Positions 51,179-59,704 of a stretch of DNA of 64,000 nt are shown here, piece after piece (positions within the stretch are counted from its first letter, which is position 1; each line of letters starts with the position of its first letter). The notes under the pieces were generated by a model, which searched no databases, was not told the DNA's origin, and worked only from the letters and a program-made list of their open reading frames with translations. Source of the DNA: DATARH01 sp035309005 (GTDB lineage: Bacteria > Pseudomonadota > Alphaproteobacteria > ATCC43930 > CGMCC-115725); contig DATGFP010000156.1 in the NCBI GenBank assembly GCA_035309005.1, positions 1 to 64,000 of the forward strand. The letters run 5' to 3'. The position numbers were made by a program, and so were the translations under genes.

Positions 51179-51191
51179 GTCGCGGCCTTTC

Positions 51192-52028
51192 TCAGTTGGC
51201 CAGCTGGCGCGAGCGCGCCGTGGCCGCGGCGACCGCGCGTTCGAGCAGGTCCGCGAGGCCGTTCTCAGCCATCAACACGTCGAGCGCGGCGCGCGTCGTG
51301 CCGCCCGGGCTGGTGACGTTCTCGCGCAGCCGCGCCGGCGTCTCCGGCGATTGCCGCGCCAGTTCGCCCGAGCCGGCGACGGTGGCGCGGGCCAGCTGCA
51401 ACGCCAGATCGGACGGCAGCCCAACGCGCACCCCGGCCGCGGCCAGCGCCTCGATTAACAGAAAGACATAGGCGGGGCCGCTGCCCGACACCGCGGTCAC
51501 CGCGTCGAGGAGCGCTTCATCCTCGACCCAGGCGCTCTCGCCGATCGCCGCGAGCAGCGCGTCGGCGAGACGGCGCTGCTCGGGGCCGACATTGGGATTG
51601 GCGCAGGCGACGCTGATCGCCCGGCCGATCGCGGCCGGCGTATTCGGCATGCAGCGGACGATCGCCGCGTCCGCGCCGAGATGGCGGGCGATGCCGCCAA
51701 TCGTCGTGCCGGCGGCGATCGACAAAAACAGCGTCTGCGGCCGCACCCAGCGGCGATAGGCCGGCAGCACGTCGTCGATGATCTGCGGCTTGACGGCGAA
51801 GACGATCGCCTCGGGCGCCAGATCCCCCGGCAGCCCGTCCGCCGCGCGGTGCCAGGCGACGCGCCGCTCGGCCGCAAGGGCCGCCGGCGGCCCGGCCGGC
51901 TCGACGACGAGGAAACGCTCGGCGGCATCGCGCGCCAGCCAGCCGCGCAGCATCGCCGCGCCCATCTGGCCGCAGCCGACCAGCACCACGGTGCCCGCCC
52001 TGGTTCCGTGTAAGTCGCGCGCGCTCAT
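51192..52028 (-). CDS. proC: Pyrroline-5-carboxylate reductase
   Basis: A 278-residue reductase that makes proline from pyrroline-5-carboxylate using NAD(P)H. The N-terminal dinucleotide-binding motif is VVLVGCGQMGAAMLRGW, the substrate region is IVRCMPNTPAAIGRAI and DAVTAVSGSGPAYVFLLIEALAAAGVRVGLPSDLALQLARATVAGSGELA, and the close is SPGGTTRAALDVL. It follows the ybjN-like gene, with a type B repeat in the 100-base gap. Confidence 0.95.
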   Translation of the reverse strand: MSARDLHGTRAGTVVLVGCGQMGAAMLRGWLARDAAERFLVVEPAGPPAALAAERRVAWHRAADGLPGDLAPEAIVFAVKPQIIDDVLPAYRRWVRPQTLFLSIAAGTTIGGIARHLGADAAIVRCMPNTPAAIGRAISVACANPNVGPEQRRLADALLAAIGESAWVEDEALLDAVTAVSGSGPAYVFLLIEALAAAGVRVGLPSDLALQLARATVAGSGELARQSPETPARLRENVTSPGGTTRAALDVLMAENGLADLLERAVAAATARSRQLAN

Positions 52029-52042
52029 GTCGGCCCGTCCGC

Positions 52043-52117
52043 GTCATTGCGAGCGGAGCGAAGCAATCTCGTTCCGGCTCGTCGAGATTGCGTCGTCGCT
52101 GCGCTCCCCGCAATGCC
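52043..52117. repeat. Dispersed palindromic repeat, type B, copy 3
   Basis: A compact element between the ybjN-like and proC genes. It begins GTCATTGCGAGCGGAGCGAA, continues with AAGCAATCTCG, and closes with CGAGATTGCGTCGTCGCTGC and CGCAATGCC. The facing halves can form a long hairpin, as in copies 2 and 4. Confidence 0.85.
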
Positions 52118-52128
52118 GTTGTGTCGCC

Positions 52129-52638
52129 TCAGGCTTCGCCGATCGGCTCGATCATCGCGGTTTGCATCGCCTCCTCGGGAGACTTGCCGCCCCAGATAAC
52201 CAGCTGGAACGCCGGATAGAAGCGCTCGCACTCCGAGACCGCGATGTCGACGAGGTCTTCGACCTGCTCGGAGCTGGCGGCGCCGATGCCGCGCAGCAGC
52301 ACCGCATAGCGGAAGGCAGGCGAGGTATCGCCGGCGGCGAGATCGAAATGGCCAAGCCACAGCCGCTCGTTGGCCAGCGCGAGGAGCTCGTAAAACGGCC
52401 CGCGCCGCCGCTTTGGCACCTTCATGTCGAAGCCGCATGAAAAGTGCAGCGCGCTCAGCTCCTCCTGCCACAGGAAATAGAGGCGGTAGTCGCACCAGCG
52501 GCCGCCGATCTCGACGATCATCTCTTCTTCGCTGGCGCGGTCGTGCGCCCAATCGTTGGCGACGACGATTTCTTCGACGAGGTCGATCGGATTGCCGGCG
52601 TGGGAATGAACTTCGACCAGGGAAACTGAGGTGGTCAT
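52129..52638 (-). CDS. YbjN domain-containing protein
   Basis: A 169-residue protein with the YbjN-like fold: ASEEEMIVEIGGRWCDYRLYFLWQEELSALHFSCGFDMKVPKRRRGPFYELLALANERLWLGHFDLAAGDTSPAFRYAVLLRG and a C-terminal helix-rich segment PAFQLVIWGGKSPEEAMQTAMIEP. The family resembles type III secretion chaperones. It is widely encoded between a UbiK-type gene and proC in alphaproteobacteria, as here. Function is not established. AGGAGGG precedes the ATG. Confidence 0.88.
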   Translation of the reverse strand: MTTSVSLVEVHSHAGNPIDLVEEIVVANDWAHDRASEEEMIVEIGGRWCDYRLYFLWQEELSALHFSCGFDMKVPKRRRGPFYELLALANERLWLGHFDLAAGDTSPAFRYAVLLRGIGAASSEQVEDLVDIAVSECERFYPAFQLVIWGGKSPEEAMQTAMIEPIGEA

Positions 52639-52817
52639 CGCGCCCTCCTAGAGGCAACTCGACGAGACGGGACGGCAGACCTGTCGGCTTCGATAATCCA
52701 GCTGTGTCTCCTCCAGGAGGTTTTTGCGGGCGACTTAAAAATTTGCGTGCCGGGCTACGCTGCCAAAGCCGGGCGGCCATGGCAAGACTAGATTTAGCGG
52801 TAGGATGGGTCTTCGCC

Positions 52818-53090
52818 TCAGCAATTTGATGGATTGTTCTCGGCCGCGGCGAGGCGCGCTTCGAGCGCCGCGATTCGCTGCAGCAGCAATTCCTGCTCGG
52901 CGCGGGCCTTGGCGGCCATCGCCTTGACCGCCTCGAACTCCTCGCGGCTGACCATATCCATCCCGGCCAGCACCCGCTCGAGCTGGTCGCGCAGGCGCGC
53001 CTCGATCTCGCCGCGCACCCCGGAGATCGCCCCGGCGGCACCCGCCGCGACCCGCGCGACATCGTCGAAAAATCGATTCTGGCTCTGCAT
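52818..53090 (-). CDS. ubiK: UbiK-family accessory factor (BMFP/YqiC type)
   Basis: A 90-residue protein with the family hallmarks: FFDDVARVAAGAAGAISGVRGEIEARLRDQLERVLAGMDMVSREEFEAVKAMAAKARAEQELLLQRIAALEARLAA. An amphipathic N-terminal helix, a Gly-containing hinge and a C-terminal coiled coil are clear. UbiK is needed for efficient ubiquinone synthesis under aerobic conditions and binds lipids and the Ubi complex in enterobacteria. Upstream of it (minus strand) is the LLM monooxygenase gene, with 98 bases between. Confidence 0.85.
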   Translation of the reverse strand: MQSQNRFFDDVARVAAGAAGAISGVRGEIEARLRDQLERVLAGMDMVSREEFEAVKAMAAKARAEQELLLQRIAALEARLAAAENNPSNC

Positions 53091-53188
53091 CGCGACCCGC
53101 TCCGCTCGCCCGCCACGCCGGGCGTCGCACGATATATAGGCAGCGGCGTCCGGCCGCGCGAGCGCCCGGCGTGGCGGCGGCGGACCGG

Positions 53189-54367
53189 CTATTCCGCGGC
53201 GGCCTTCTTTTCCTCGCCGGCGCCGCGCGCGGCGTGCTGGTCGATCGCCTTCTGGATCGCCGCGGCGGCCTGGCCGGTAAAGTCGACATGATGGCTGGTG
53301 GCGTAGTCATAGCTGCCGCTGAGCAATTCCCGGCTGCGCTGGAAATGCGGGTGCACAAAGCGCGCCATCAGCTCGTAATGCCGCTTGGTGGCTTCCCAGT
53401 CGGCCCAGTTCTGCGCCAGTTCGCAAATGACGCCAAAGCCGCCGGAGCCGGCGATCAGCCGCTCGATATAGGCGATCGCGTCGTCCGGCGTGCCGATGCA
53501 GCCGGTGCCGGTCTCTATGAGCCACTCGGTCGGGTCGGCGACCTCGGGCGGGATGATTGGGAAAGTCGCAACGTCGCGGAAATAATTGGCGAAGGCCTGC
53601 ACCCCGAACTGCACGTTACGGCGGGCCTGTTCGCGGGTTTCGGCGATGTGAAACATGCCGACGACGCGCCAATCCTTGCGGTTGGGGGTGTGGCCGTTGG
53701 CCCGCGCCTGTTCCTCGTAGAGCCCCCAATTGGCGGTGTGGCGCTCCATCGCCATCGGGCTGGTGCCGCCGATCGACAGCATGCCAACGCCGTGCTTGCC
53801 GGCGAGCACCCCGCCCGACGGCGAGCGCGCCGCGGCGACCGCCAGCTCCATGTGCGGCTGCGTATAGGGGCGCAGCTGCAATTGCGCGTCGGTTAGGTTG
53901 AACCAGTTGGTCTTTTTGGTGACGGTCTCGCCGTTGAGCAGGCGGACGATGACCTCGAAGGATTCGTCCATCATCTGGCGCTGGTCGCCGGGGTCGATGC
54001 CGATCTTCAAGGCGTCGTGGACCAGCGCCCCCGGCCCGACCCCGAACATCGCGCGGCCGCGCGTCATGTGGTCGAGCTGGACCATGCGGTCGGCCAGCAT
54101 GAAGGGGTTGTGATAGGGCAAGGAGACGACCCCGGTGCCGAGCCGGATGTGGCGGGTGCGCTGCGCCGCCGCGGCGATCAGCATCTCCGGGCAGGCGATC
54201 AATTCGAAGCCGCCCGAATGGTGCTCGCCGATCCAGGCCTCGTGGTAATTGAGCCGGTCGAGGTGCTCCAAGAGTTCGAGGTCGCGCTCGATCGACAGCG
54301 TCGGGTTTTCGTCGTGATTATGGAACGGCGCCAGAAAGATGCCGCTCTTCAGGTAGAGATCGGTCAT
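53189..54367 (-). CDS. LLM class flavin-dependent monooxygenase
   Basis: A 392-residue member of the bacterial luciferase family, clearly different from the first LLM protein in the window. It begins MTDLYLKSGIFLAPFHNHDENPTLSIERDLELLEHLDRLNYHEAWIGEHHSGGFELIACPEMLIAAAAQRTRHIRLGTGVVSLPYHNPFMLADRMVQLDHMTRGRAMFGVGPGALVHDA. The motifs RIRLGTGVVSLPYHNP-like and GRAMFGVGPG are typical of limonene-type monooxygenases. It needs reduced flavin from a separate reductase, not seen here. The start at 54367 has only a weak ribosome-binding site. Confidence 0.9.
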   Translation of the reverse strand: MTDLYLKSGIFLAPFHNHDENPTLSIERDLELLEHLDRLNYHEAWIGEHHSGGFELIACPEMLIAAAAQRTRHIRLGTGVVSLPYHNPFMLADRMVQLDHMTRGRAMFGVGPGALVHDALKIGIDPGDQRQMMDESFEVIVRLLNGETVTKKTNWFNLTDAQLQLRPYTQPHMELAVAAARSPSGGVLAGKHGVGMLSIGGTSPMAMERHTANWGLYEEQARANGHTPNRKDWRVVGMFHIAETREQARRNVQFGVQAFANYFRDVATFPIIPPEVADPTEWLIETGTGCIGTPDDAIAYIERLIAGSGGFGVICELAQNWADWEATKRHYELMARFVHPHFQRSRELLSGSYDYATSHHVDFTGQAAAAIQKAIDQHAARGAGEEKKAAAE

Positions 54368-54546
54368 GTCGCTACAGCCTTGCCGGTAGGTGGGCGCGAT
54401 GTCCCTCTGGAATGATCGTCGGCGATTGCGCCGGGTTCCGGCAAGCGATTTCCCGCGAGGTGTGCCCTGCGCGGCCGAACGCCCGGTGACAAGGATCGAA
54501 CCATGCTCACTCGCGGGCAGGGAGCAGACTGCCGTGCATCGCTGAA

Positions 54547-54575
54547 TTGACATATAACGTATGACGTTATATCTT
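54547..54575 (+). promoter_or_regulatory. higA promoter with palindromic operator
   Basis: TTGACA (54547-54552) is a consensus -35. Overlapping it is a perfect inverted repeat ATATAACGT / ACGTTATAT (54552-54560 and 54564-54572), separated by ATG. A TATATC/TATCTT element just after could be the -10. A HigA-type antitoxin bound to this palindrome would block the promoter. Confidence 0.7.
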
Positions 54576-54618
54576 TCGTTTTGGCGATGCGGTCGAGGTC
54601 GTCGGGCACATGGAGGAG
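54571..54618 (+). pseudogene. Possible remnant of a HigB toxin C-terminus
   Basis: The frame from 54571 reads I-F-R-F-G-D-A-V-E-V-V-G-H-M-E-E. This looks like the end of a HigB toxin (compare GDGAESVEIVDYH in the intact gene at 55035). It lies between the higA promoter/operator and higA, which is where higB stands in canonical higBA operons. The similarity is short and could be chance. Confidence 0.4.
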
Positions 54619-54625
54619 TCCCCTA

Positions 54626-54931
54626 ATGCAGCGCGTCCGCACCCACCCAGGCGAGGTTCTGCGCGAGGAATTCATGACGCCGCTCGGCCTGTCGGCGAAC
54701 GCGCTGGCGCTGGCGCTGCGCGTCCCGGCGACCCGCATCGGCGACATCCTGCGCACCGAGAAGCCACGCGCCGTCTCGGCCGATACGGCGATCCGCCTTG
54801 CCCGCTATTTCGGCACATCGCCCGAATTCTGGTTGAACCTGCAATCGGCCTACGATTTGTCGCGCGCTCTCGCCGAGCACGGACCGGCCATCGAGCGCGA
54901 TGTCCATCCGCGCGCGAGCATGGCCGCATAG
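54626..54931 (+). CDS. higA: HigA-type antitoxin, XRE family
   Basis: A 101-residue helix-turn-helix protein starting MQRVRTHPGEVLREEFMTPLGLSANALALALRVPATRIGDILRTEKPRAVSADTAIRLARYFGTSPEFWLNLQSAYDLSRA. The HPGEVLREEF start and FWLNLQ segment are the signature of HigA antitoxins. It should neutralise HigB and repress the operon through the palindrome at 54552-54572. The ATG at 54626 is seven bases after GGAGGAG. Canonical order is toxin then antitoxin; here the intact toxin lies downstream. Confidence 0.9.
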   Translation: MQRVRTHPGEVLREEFMTPLGLSANALALALRVPATRIGDILRTEKPRAVSADTAIRLARYFGTSPEFWLNLQSAYDLSRALAEHGPAIERDVHPRASMAA

Positions 54932-55034
54932 ACCCATGACCCAAAGCGGCCCGTCACCTGCCTCGAAGGCGTCGTCGTTCCGCCGTCGGATGTCGTGGTC
55001 CCGTCGCTGAGAAGCGCATTGTTACGCAAGCCCG

Positions 55035-55313
55035 ATGATCCGGTCTTTCAATGACAAGCGCACCGAAGCGCTTTACCGGGGGGAAAGCGTGCCCGCGTTC
55101 CAAGCCATCGAGACCGTGGCGCGGCGCAAGCTCGACATGCTCGACGCAGCAGCCCGGCTCGTTGATCTGCGGGCGCCGCCGGGCAACCGGCTCGAAGCCC
55201 TGAAAGGCGGTCGCCGGGGCCAGCACAGCATCCGAATAAACGATCAGTGGCGCATTTGTTTCGTGTGGCGCGGTGACGGCGCCGAGTCGGTCGAGATCGT
55301 CGATTATCATTGA
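55035..55313 (+). CDS. higB: HigB/RelE-type mRNA-cleaving toxin
   Basis: A 92-residue ParE/RelE-superfamily toxin: MIRSFNDKRTEALYRGESVPAFQAIETVARRKLDMLDAAARLVDLRAPPGNRLEALKGGRRGQHSIRINDQWRICFVWRGDGAESVEIVDYH. It retains the closing VEIVDYH and the Arg-rich strand needed for RNase activity. It lies 103 bases after higA, with no good ribosome-binding site, and no second antitoxin follows. Toxicity, and control by the upstream HigA, are plausible but unproven. Confidence 0.88.
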   Translation: MIRSFNDKRTEALYRGESVPAFQAIETVARRKLDMLDAAARLVDLRAPPGNRLEALKGGRRGQHSIRINDQWRICFVWRGDGAESVEIVDYH

Positions 55314-55374
55314 CCGCTCCTAAGCCGGCGGCGATCGCGACGCTCGGCTGAAGCTCGGGGGCGGCGGGATGCCT

Positions 55375-58300
55375 TCAGATATCGTGCACGTCGACGATCC
55401 CGGGGAGCGACTTCACCGCGGCGCGGATCTTGGGGTCGACCCGGAAGCCGCCGGGCAGCGCCAGCTCGACTTCGCTTCCCGGCAGGTCGATGACGAGCGT
55501 GACCCGGCCGCGGCCGCCGGCTTCGCGCGCGAAGAGGCTTCTGAGGCGCGGCAGCGCGTCGGCCTCGCCGACAAAGACGCGCAGCCCGGCCACCGCATCG
55601 GCGACGACGCTGTCGAGCGGCTCCACTTTTTGCGCGGTGAGGCGCAGGCTTTCCTCCTCGCGCCGCACGTCGACCGTGACGATCAGCGGCTGGCCGCCGT
55701 CCAGTAGTGCGCGCGCCTGCGCCAATACCTCGGAAAACACCGTCACCTCGAAGGCCCCGGTCATGTCCGACAGCTGCACGAAGGCGAAACGGTTGCCGCG
55801 CGCCGAGGTGCGCTCCTTCTTGCCGATCACGATGCCGGCGAGGCGGAACCGCGTGCTGGCGTTGGCGGCCAGCGCCGCCGGCAGATCGGCCCACCGCAGG
55901 ATGCCGGCGCGTTCCAGGCTCCGGCCGTAGGGGTCGAGCGGGTGCGCCGACAGGTAGAAGCCGATCGCGTCGAACTCGTTCTGCAGGCGCTCGATCGGCG
56001 GCCAATCGGCGACCGCCGGCAAGGAGGGGCGCGCCGCGAAGCCGTTGTCGAAAAAGCTCGCCTGGCCGCCCTGGCGCGCCACCGCGGCGCGGCCGGCGTC
56101 GCGCAGCAGCAGTTCGGCGGCGGCGAAGCTCTGCGCCCGGTTGGGGTCGAGACACTCGAAGCCGCCGGCCTTGACCAGGTTTTCGAACGGCGCCCGGCTG
56201 AAGCCCCGGGTGTCGAGGCGGGCGGCGAAATCGAAGAGATCCTTGAAGGGGCCATTGGCGGCGCGCTCGGCGACCAGCTCGGCCATCGCCTGGGCGCCGA
56301 CCCCCTTGACCGCGGCCAGCGCGTAGCGGATCGCCGGCTTATTGCCCTTGGGGTCGGGCTCGACCGCGAACGCGACATTCGAGCGGTTGATGTCGGGCGG
56401 CAGCAGCGCGATGCCGAGCCGGTCCAATTCCTGGCGGAAATGCGCGAGCTTGTCGGTGTTGCCGAGGTCCAAGGTCATCGACGCGGCCATGAACTCGACC
56501 GGATGGTTGGCCTTGAGGTACGCGGTCTGGTAGGTGACCAGCGCATAGGCGGCGGCGTGCGACTTATTAAAGCCGTAGCCGGCGAATTTTGCCATCTGGT
56601 CGAAGATCAATTCGGCGCGCGCCCGCTCGACGCCGCGCTCCGTGGCGCCGGCGACAAACTGGGCGCGCTGCGCGTCCATCTCCGATTGGATCTTCTTGCC
56701 CATCGCGCGGCGTAAGAGATCGGCGCTGCCCAGCGTGTAGCCGCCCAGCACCTGGGCGATCTGCATGACCTGCTCCTGGTAGATCATGACGCCGTAGGTT
56801 TCCTTGAGGATCCCCTCGATCTTCGGATGCAGGTAGTCGGGCTTTTCGCGCCCGTGCTTGACCGCGATGTAGCGCGGGATGTTTTCCATCGGCCCCGGGC
56901 GGTAGAGCGCGTTGGCCGCGATGATGTCCTCGAAGCGGTCGGGGCGCAGCTGCTTCAGCATGTCGCGCGCCCCCTGGCTTTCAACCTGGAACACCCCGAC
57001 GGTGTCGCCGCGGCTTAGGAGCGCATAGGTCGGCGGGTCGTCGAGCGGCAGATTGGCGATGTCGAGGCTGACCCCGCGCGCTGCGAGCAGTTCGTGGCAG
57101 CGCGCCAGCACGGTCAGCGTTTTGAGGCCGAGGAAGTCGAATTTGACGAGCCCCGCCAGCTCGACCCATTTCATGTTGAACTGGGTCACCGGCATGTCGG
57201 AGCGCGGGTCGCGATAGAGCGGCACGAGCTGCGCCAGGGGCCGGTCGCCGATCACCACGCCGGCGGCGTGGGTCGAGGCGTGGCGGTAGAGGCCTTCCAG
57301 CTTCAGGGCGATCGTCATCAGCCGCGCCACGGTCTCGTCGCCGTCGCGCAGCTGCTGGAGTTGCAGCTCGCCCGCGATCGCCTTGGCGAGCGTCACCGGG
57401 TGCGCCGGGTTGTTCGGCACCAGCTTCGAGAGGCGGTCGACCTGGCCGTAGGGCATGCCGAGCACCCGGCCGACATCGCGCAGCACGGCGCGGGCCTGTA
57501 GCTTGCCGAAGGTGATGATCTGCGCCACCCGGTCGCGGCCGTATTTCTGCTGGACGTAGCGGATGACCTCGTCGCGCCGGTCCTGGCAGAAATCGATGTC
57601 GAAATCGGGCATCGACACGCGCTCGGGGTTGAGGAAGCGCTCGAAGAGGAGGCCGAAGCGCAAGGGGTCGAGGTCGGTGATCGTCAGCGACCAGGCGACG
57701 ACGGAGCCCGCCCCCGAGCCGCGCCCCGGCCCGACCGGGATGCCCTGGCGCTTCGCCCATTGGATGAAGTCGGCGACGATCAGGAAATAGCCGGCAAAAC
57801 CAGTCTCGACGATCATGTCGAGCTCGAATTCGAGGCGCTCGCGATAGGGCTGCGGGTCGCCACCGGCAAATCCCGGCGCCTTGAGCCGCGCTACCAGTCC
57901 GGCGCGCGCCGCCTCGCGCAGCGCGTTCTCCTCGTCATCGCCGGCGGCGCCGGCGGGCAGCGGAAAAGCCGGCAGGATCGGCCGCCGCGATTGCGGGATG
58001 AAGGCGCAGCGCCGGGCGATCACCAGGGTGTTGTCGCAGGCTTCCGGCAAATCGGCGAAGAGCGCCCGCATCTCGGCGGCCGGCCGGAAAAAATGCTGTG
58101 GGGTCAGCCGCCGGCGGTCGTCGTCGGCGACCGCCTTGCCCTGGGCGATGCACAAGAGCGCATCGTGCGCTTCATAAAATTCGCGGTCAGGGAAATAGGC
58201 GTCGTTGGTCGCGACGAGCGGCAGATCCTGGGCGTAAGCGAGGTCGACGAGCCCGGTTTCGCAGCGCGCTTCCTCCGGCAGCCCATGCCGCGTCAGCTCG

Positions 58301-58866
58301 ATGTAGAGGCGGCCGGGAAAGCGCTCTTGCAGCGCGGCGAGCAGCGCTTCGGCCGCTTCGGTCTGCCCTTCGGCGAGGAGGCGCCCGAGCGGCCCGCTCG
58401 CGCCGCCGGTCAGGCAGATCAGCCCCTCGTTCGCGGCGGCGAGGTCGGCCAGCGTCAGGGCCGGCTCGGCGCCCGCTTCGCCGTCGAGATAGGCGCGGCT
58501 CGTCAGCCCCATCAGGTTGCGATAGCCGGCTTCGTTCTGCACCAGGAGCACGATGCGCTCGGGCTCGGCCGAGTGGCCGTTGCCGTTGCCATTCCCATTG
58601 CCGTTGCCGTTGCCGTTGCCGCTGCGCGGCGCGCGGCCGCCGGCGGCGGCCAGCGCGATCTCGACGCCGATGATCGGCTGGATGCCGCTTTCGGCGCAGG
58701 CGGTGGCGAATTCCAGGGCGCCGAACAGATTGCCGCTGTCGGTGATCGCGACCGCCGGCATCGCTTCGCCGCGGCACAGCTGCACCAATTCCTTGACCCG
58801 GATCGCGCCGCACGACAGCGAATAGGCGCTGTGGGTGCGCAGATGGATGAAATCGGCGAGCGGCAT
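55375..58866 (-). CDS. dnaE: DNA polymerase III, alpha subunit
   Basis: An approximately 1163-residue replicative polymerase. The PHP domain opens FIHLRTHSAYSLSCGAIRVKELVQ with AVAITDSGNLFGALEF. The catalytic palm has PDFDIDF with Asp421 and Asp423, and GPGRGSGAGSVVAW precedes it. The C-terminal OB domain is RFRLAGIVIGKKERTSARGNRFAFVQLSDMTGAFEVTVF. The start at 58866 gives the typical N-terminus; an ATG at 58902 would add 12 residues. A seven-unit Gly-Asn repeat (residues 83-96) is inserted in the PHP domain. It lies downstream of lolD. Confidence 0.97.
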   Translation of the reverse strand: MPLADFIHLRTHSAYSLSCGAIRVKELVQLCRGEAMPAVAITDSGNLFGALEFATACAESGIQPIIGVEIALAAAGGRAPRSGNGNGNGNGNGNGNGHSAEPERIVLLVQNEAGYRNLMGLTSRAYLDGEAGAEPALTLADLAAANEGLICLTGGASGPLGRLLAEGQTEAAEALLAALQERFPGRLYIELTRHGLPEEARCETGLVDLAYAQDLPLVATNDAYFPDREFYEAHDALLCIAQGKAVADDDRRRLTPQHFFRPAAEMRALFADLPEACDNTLVIARRCAFIPQSRRPILPAFPLPAGAAGDDEENALREAARAGLVARLKAPGFAGGDPQPYRERLEFELDMIVETGFAGYFLIVADFIQWAKRQGIPVGPGRGSGAGSVVAWSLTITDLDPLRFGLLFERFLNPERVSMPDFDIDFCQDRRDEVIRYVQQKYGRDRVAQIITFGKLQARAVLRDVGRVLGMPYGQVDRLSKLVPNNPAHPVTLAKAIAGELQLQQLRDGDETVARLMTIALKLEGLYRHASTHAAGVVIGDRPLAQLVPLYRDPRSDMPVTQFNMKWVELAGLVKFDFLGLKTLTVLARCHELLAARGVSLDIANLPLDDPPTYALLSRGDTVGVFQVESQGARDMLKQLRPDRFEDIIAANALYRPGPMENIPRYIAVKHGREKPDYLHPKIEGILKETYGVMIYQEQVMQIAQVLGGYTLGSADLLRRAMGKKIQSEMDAQRAQFVAGATERGVERARAELIFDQMAKFAGYGFNKSHAAAYALVTYQTAYLKANHPVEFMAASMTLDLGNTDKLAHFRQELDRLGIALLPPDINRSNVAFAVEPDPKGNKPAIRYALAAVKGVGAQAMAELVAERAANGPFKDLFDFAARLDTRGFSRAPFENLVKAGGFECLDPNRAQSFAAAELLLRDAGRAAVARQGGQASFFDNGFAARPSLPAVADWPPIERLQNEFDAIGFYLSAHPLDPYGRSLERAGILRWADLPAALAANASTRFRLAGIVIGKKERTSARGNRFAFVQLSDMTGAFEVTVFSEVLAQARALLDGGQPLIVTVDVRREEESLRLTAQKVEPLDSVVADAVAGLRVFVGEADALPRLRSLFAREAGGRGRVTLVIDLPGSEVELALPGGFRVDPKIRAAVKSLPGIVDVHDI
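58579..58620 (-). repeat. In-frame hexanucleotide microsatellite in dnaE (Gly-Asn x7)
   Basis: On the coding strand GGCAAC is repeated seven times (with two synonymous changes: GGCAAT and GGGAAT), giving Gly-Asn x7 in a PHP-domain surface loop, followed by Gly-His. The length is a multiple of three, so the frame is kept when units change. Confidence 0.9.
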
Positions 58867-59014
58867 CGGGCACCGGAGCGAGTTTGCACGGGACCCCAGC
58901 ATCGCATGCCGGGCGGGCGGTTTCAGCCCCGGCGTCGGGCGCGAGGAAATCAGCCGGCGACGGACCGCTCGCGCGCGCCGCGCGACGGCCGCTGCCGGCT
59001 CGCCGATTCGACCG

Positions 59015-59704
59015 CTACGCCGCCGGCACGAGGACGCCGTCTTCGAGCGCGACGATGCGGTCGAGGCGGCGGGCGAGGTCGAGATTGTGGGTCGCGATCA
59101 GCGCCGCCAGGCCGCCGCCGCGGACGATGTCGAGCAATGTCGCGATGACGCCGTCGGCGGTCGCGTGGTCGAGGTTGCCGGTCGGCTCGTCGGCCAAGAG
59201 GATTTTGGGGTCGTTGGCCAGCGCCCGGACGATCGCGACGCGCTGCTGCTCGCCACCCGAGAGCCGCGCCGGGCGGTGCGACAGGCGCTCGCCGAGCCCG
59301 ACCCGGCGCAGCAGCGCTTCGGCCCTGGCGCGCGCATCGCCGCGCGGCACCGCCGCGATCATCTGCGGCAGCATGACGTTTTCGAGGGCCGAGAACTCCG
59401 GCAGCAGGTGGTGGAACTGGTAGACGAAGCCGAGCGAGCTGCGGCGCAGCAGGGTGCGCCGCTCGTCGGACAGTTCGCCGCATTCGCGCCCTTCGATCAG
59501 GAGCGCCCCGCCATCGGGCCGCTCCAGGAGCCCCGCGACATGCAGCAAGGTCGACTTGCCGGCCCCCGACGGGCCGACCAGCGCGACGATCTCGCCGGCC
59601 TGCAGCGCGAGGTCGACGCCGTTCAGCACCGCCAGCTCGACGCCGCCCTGGTGAAACACCTTGCGCACCTGGCGCAGTTCGAGCGCGGTCCCGGCCTCGC
59701 TCAT
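59015..59704 (-). CDS. lolD: Lipoprotein release ABC transporter ATP-binding protein
   Basis: A 229-residue ATPase. Walker A GPSGAGKSTLLH (44-55), signature LSGGEQQRVAIVRALANDP, Walker B ILLADEPTGNLDHATAD and the His in IATHNLDLA are present. The LolD/MacB-type start ALELRQVRKVFHQGGVELAVLNGVDLAL is clear. With LolC it powers the release of outer-membrane lipoproteins to LolA. The ATG overlaps the lolC stop (ATGA). Confidence 0.94.
   Translation of the reverse strand: MSEAGTALELRQVRKVFHQGGVELAVLNGVDLALQAGEIVALVGPSGAGKSTLLHVAGLLERPDGGALLIEGRECGELSDERRTLLRRSSLGFVYQFHHLLPEFSALENVMLPQMIAAVPRGDARARAEALLRRVGLGERLSHRPARLSGGEQQRVAIVRALANDPKILLADEPTGNLDHATADGVIATLLDIVRGGGLAALIATHNLDLARRLDRIVALEDGVLVPAA

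Noticed and set aside
54610..54939. Alternative frame overlapping higA that begins MEESPN
   Set aside because: It is a frame-shifted reading of higA. The HigA frame has the family motifs and the ribosome-binding site.
58579..58620. CRISPR-like direct repeats
   Set aside because: The six-base repeats have no spacers and are in frame within dnaE. They are a microsatellite.
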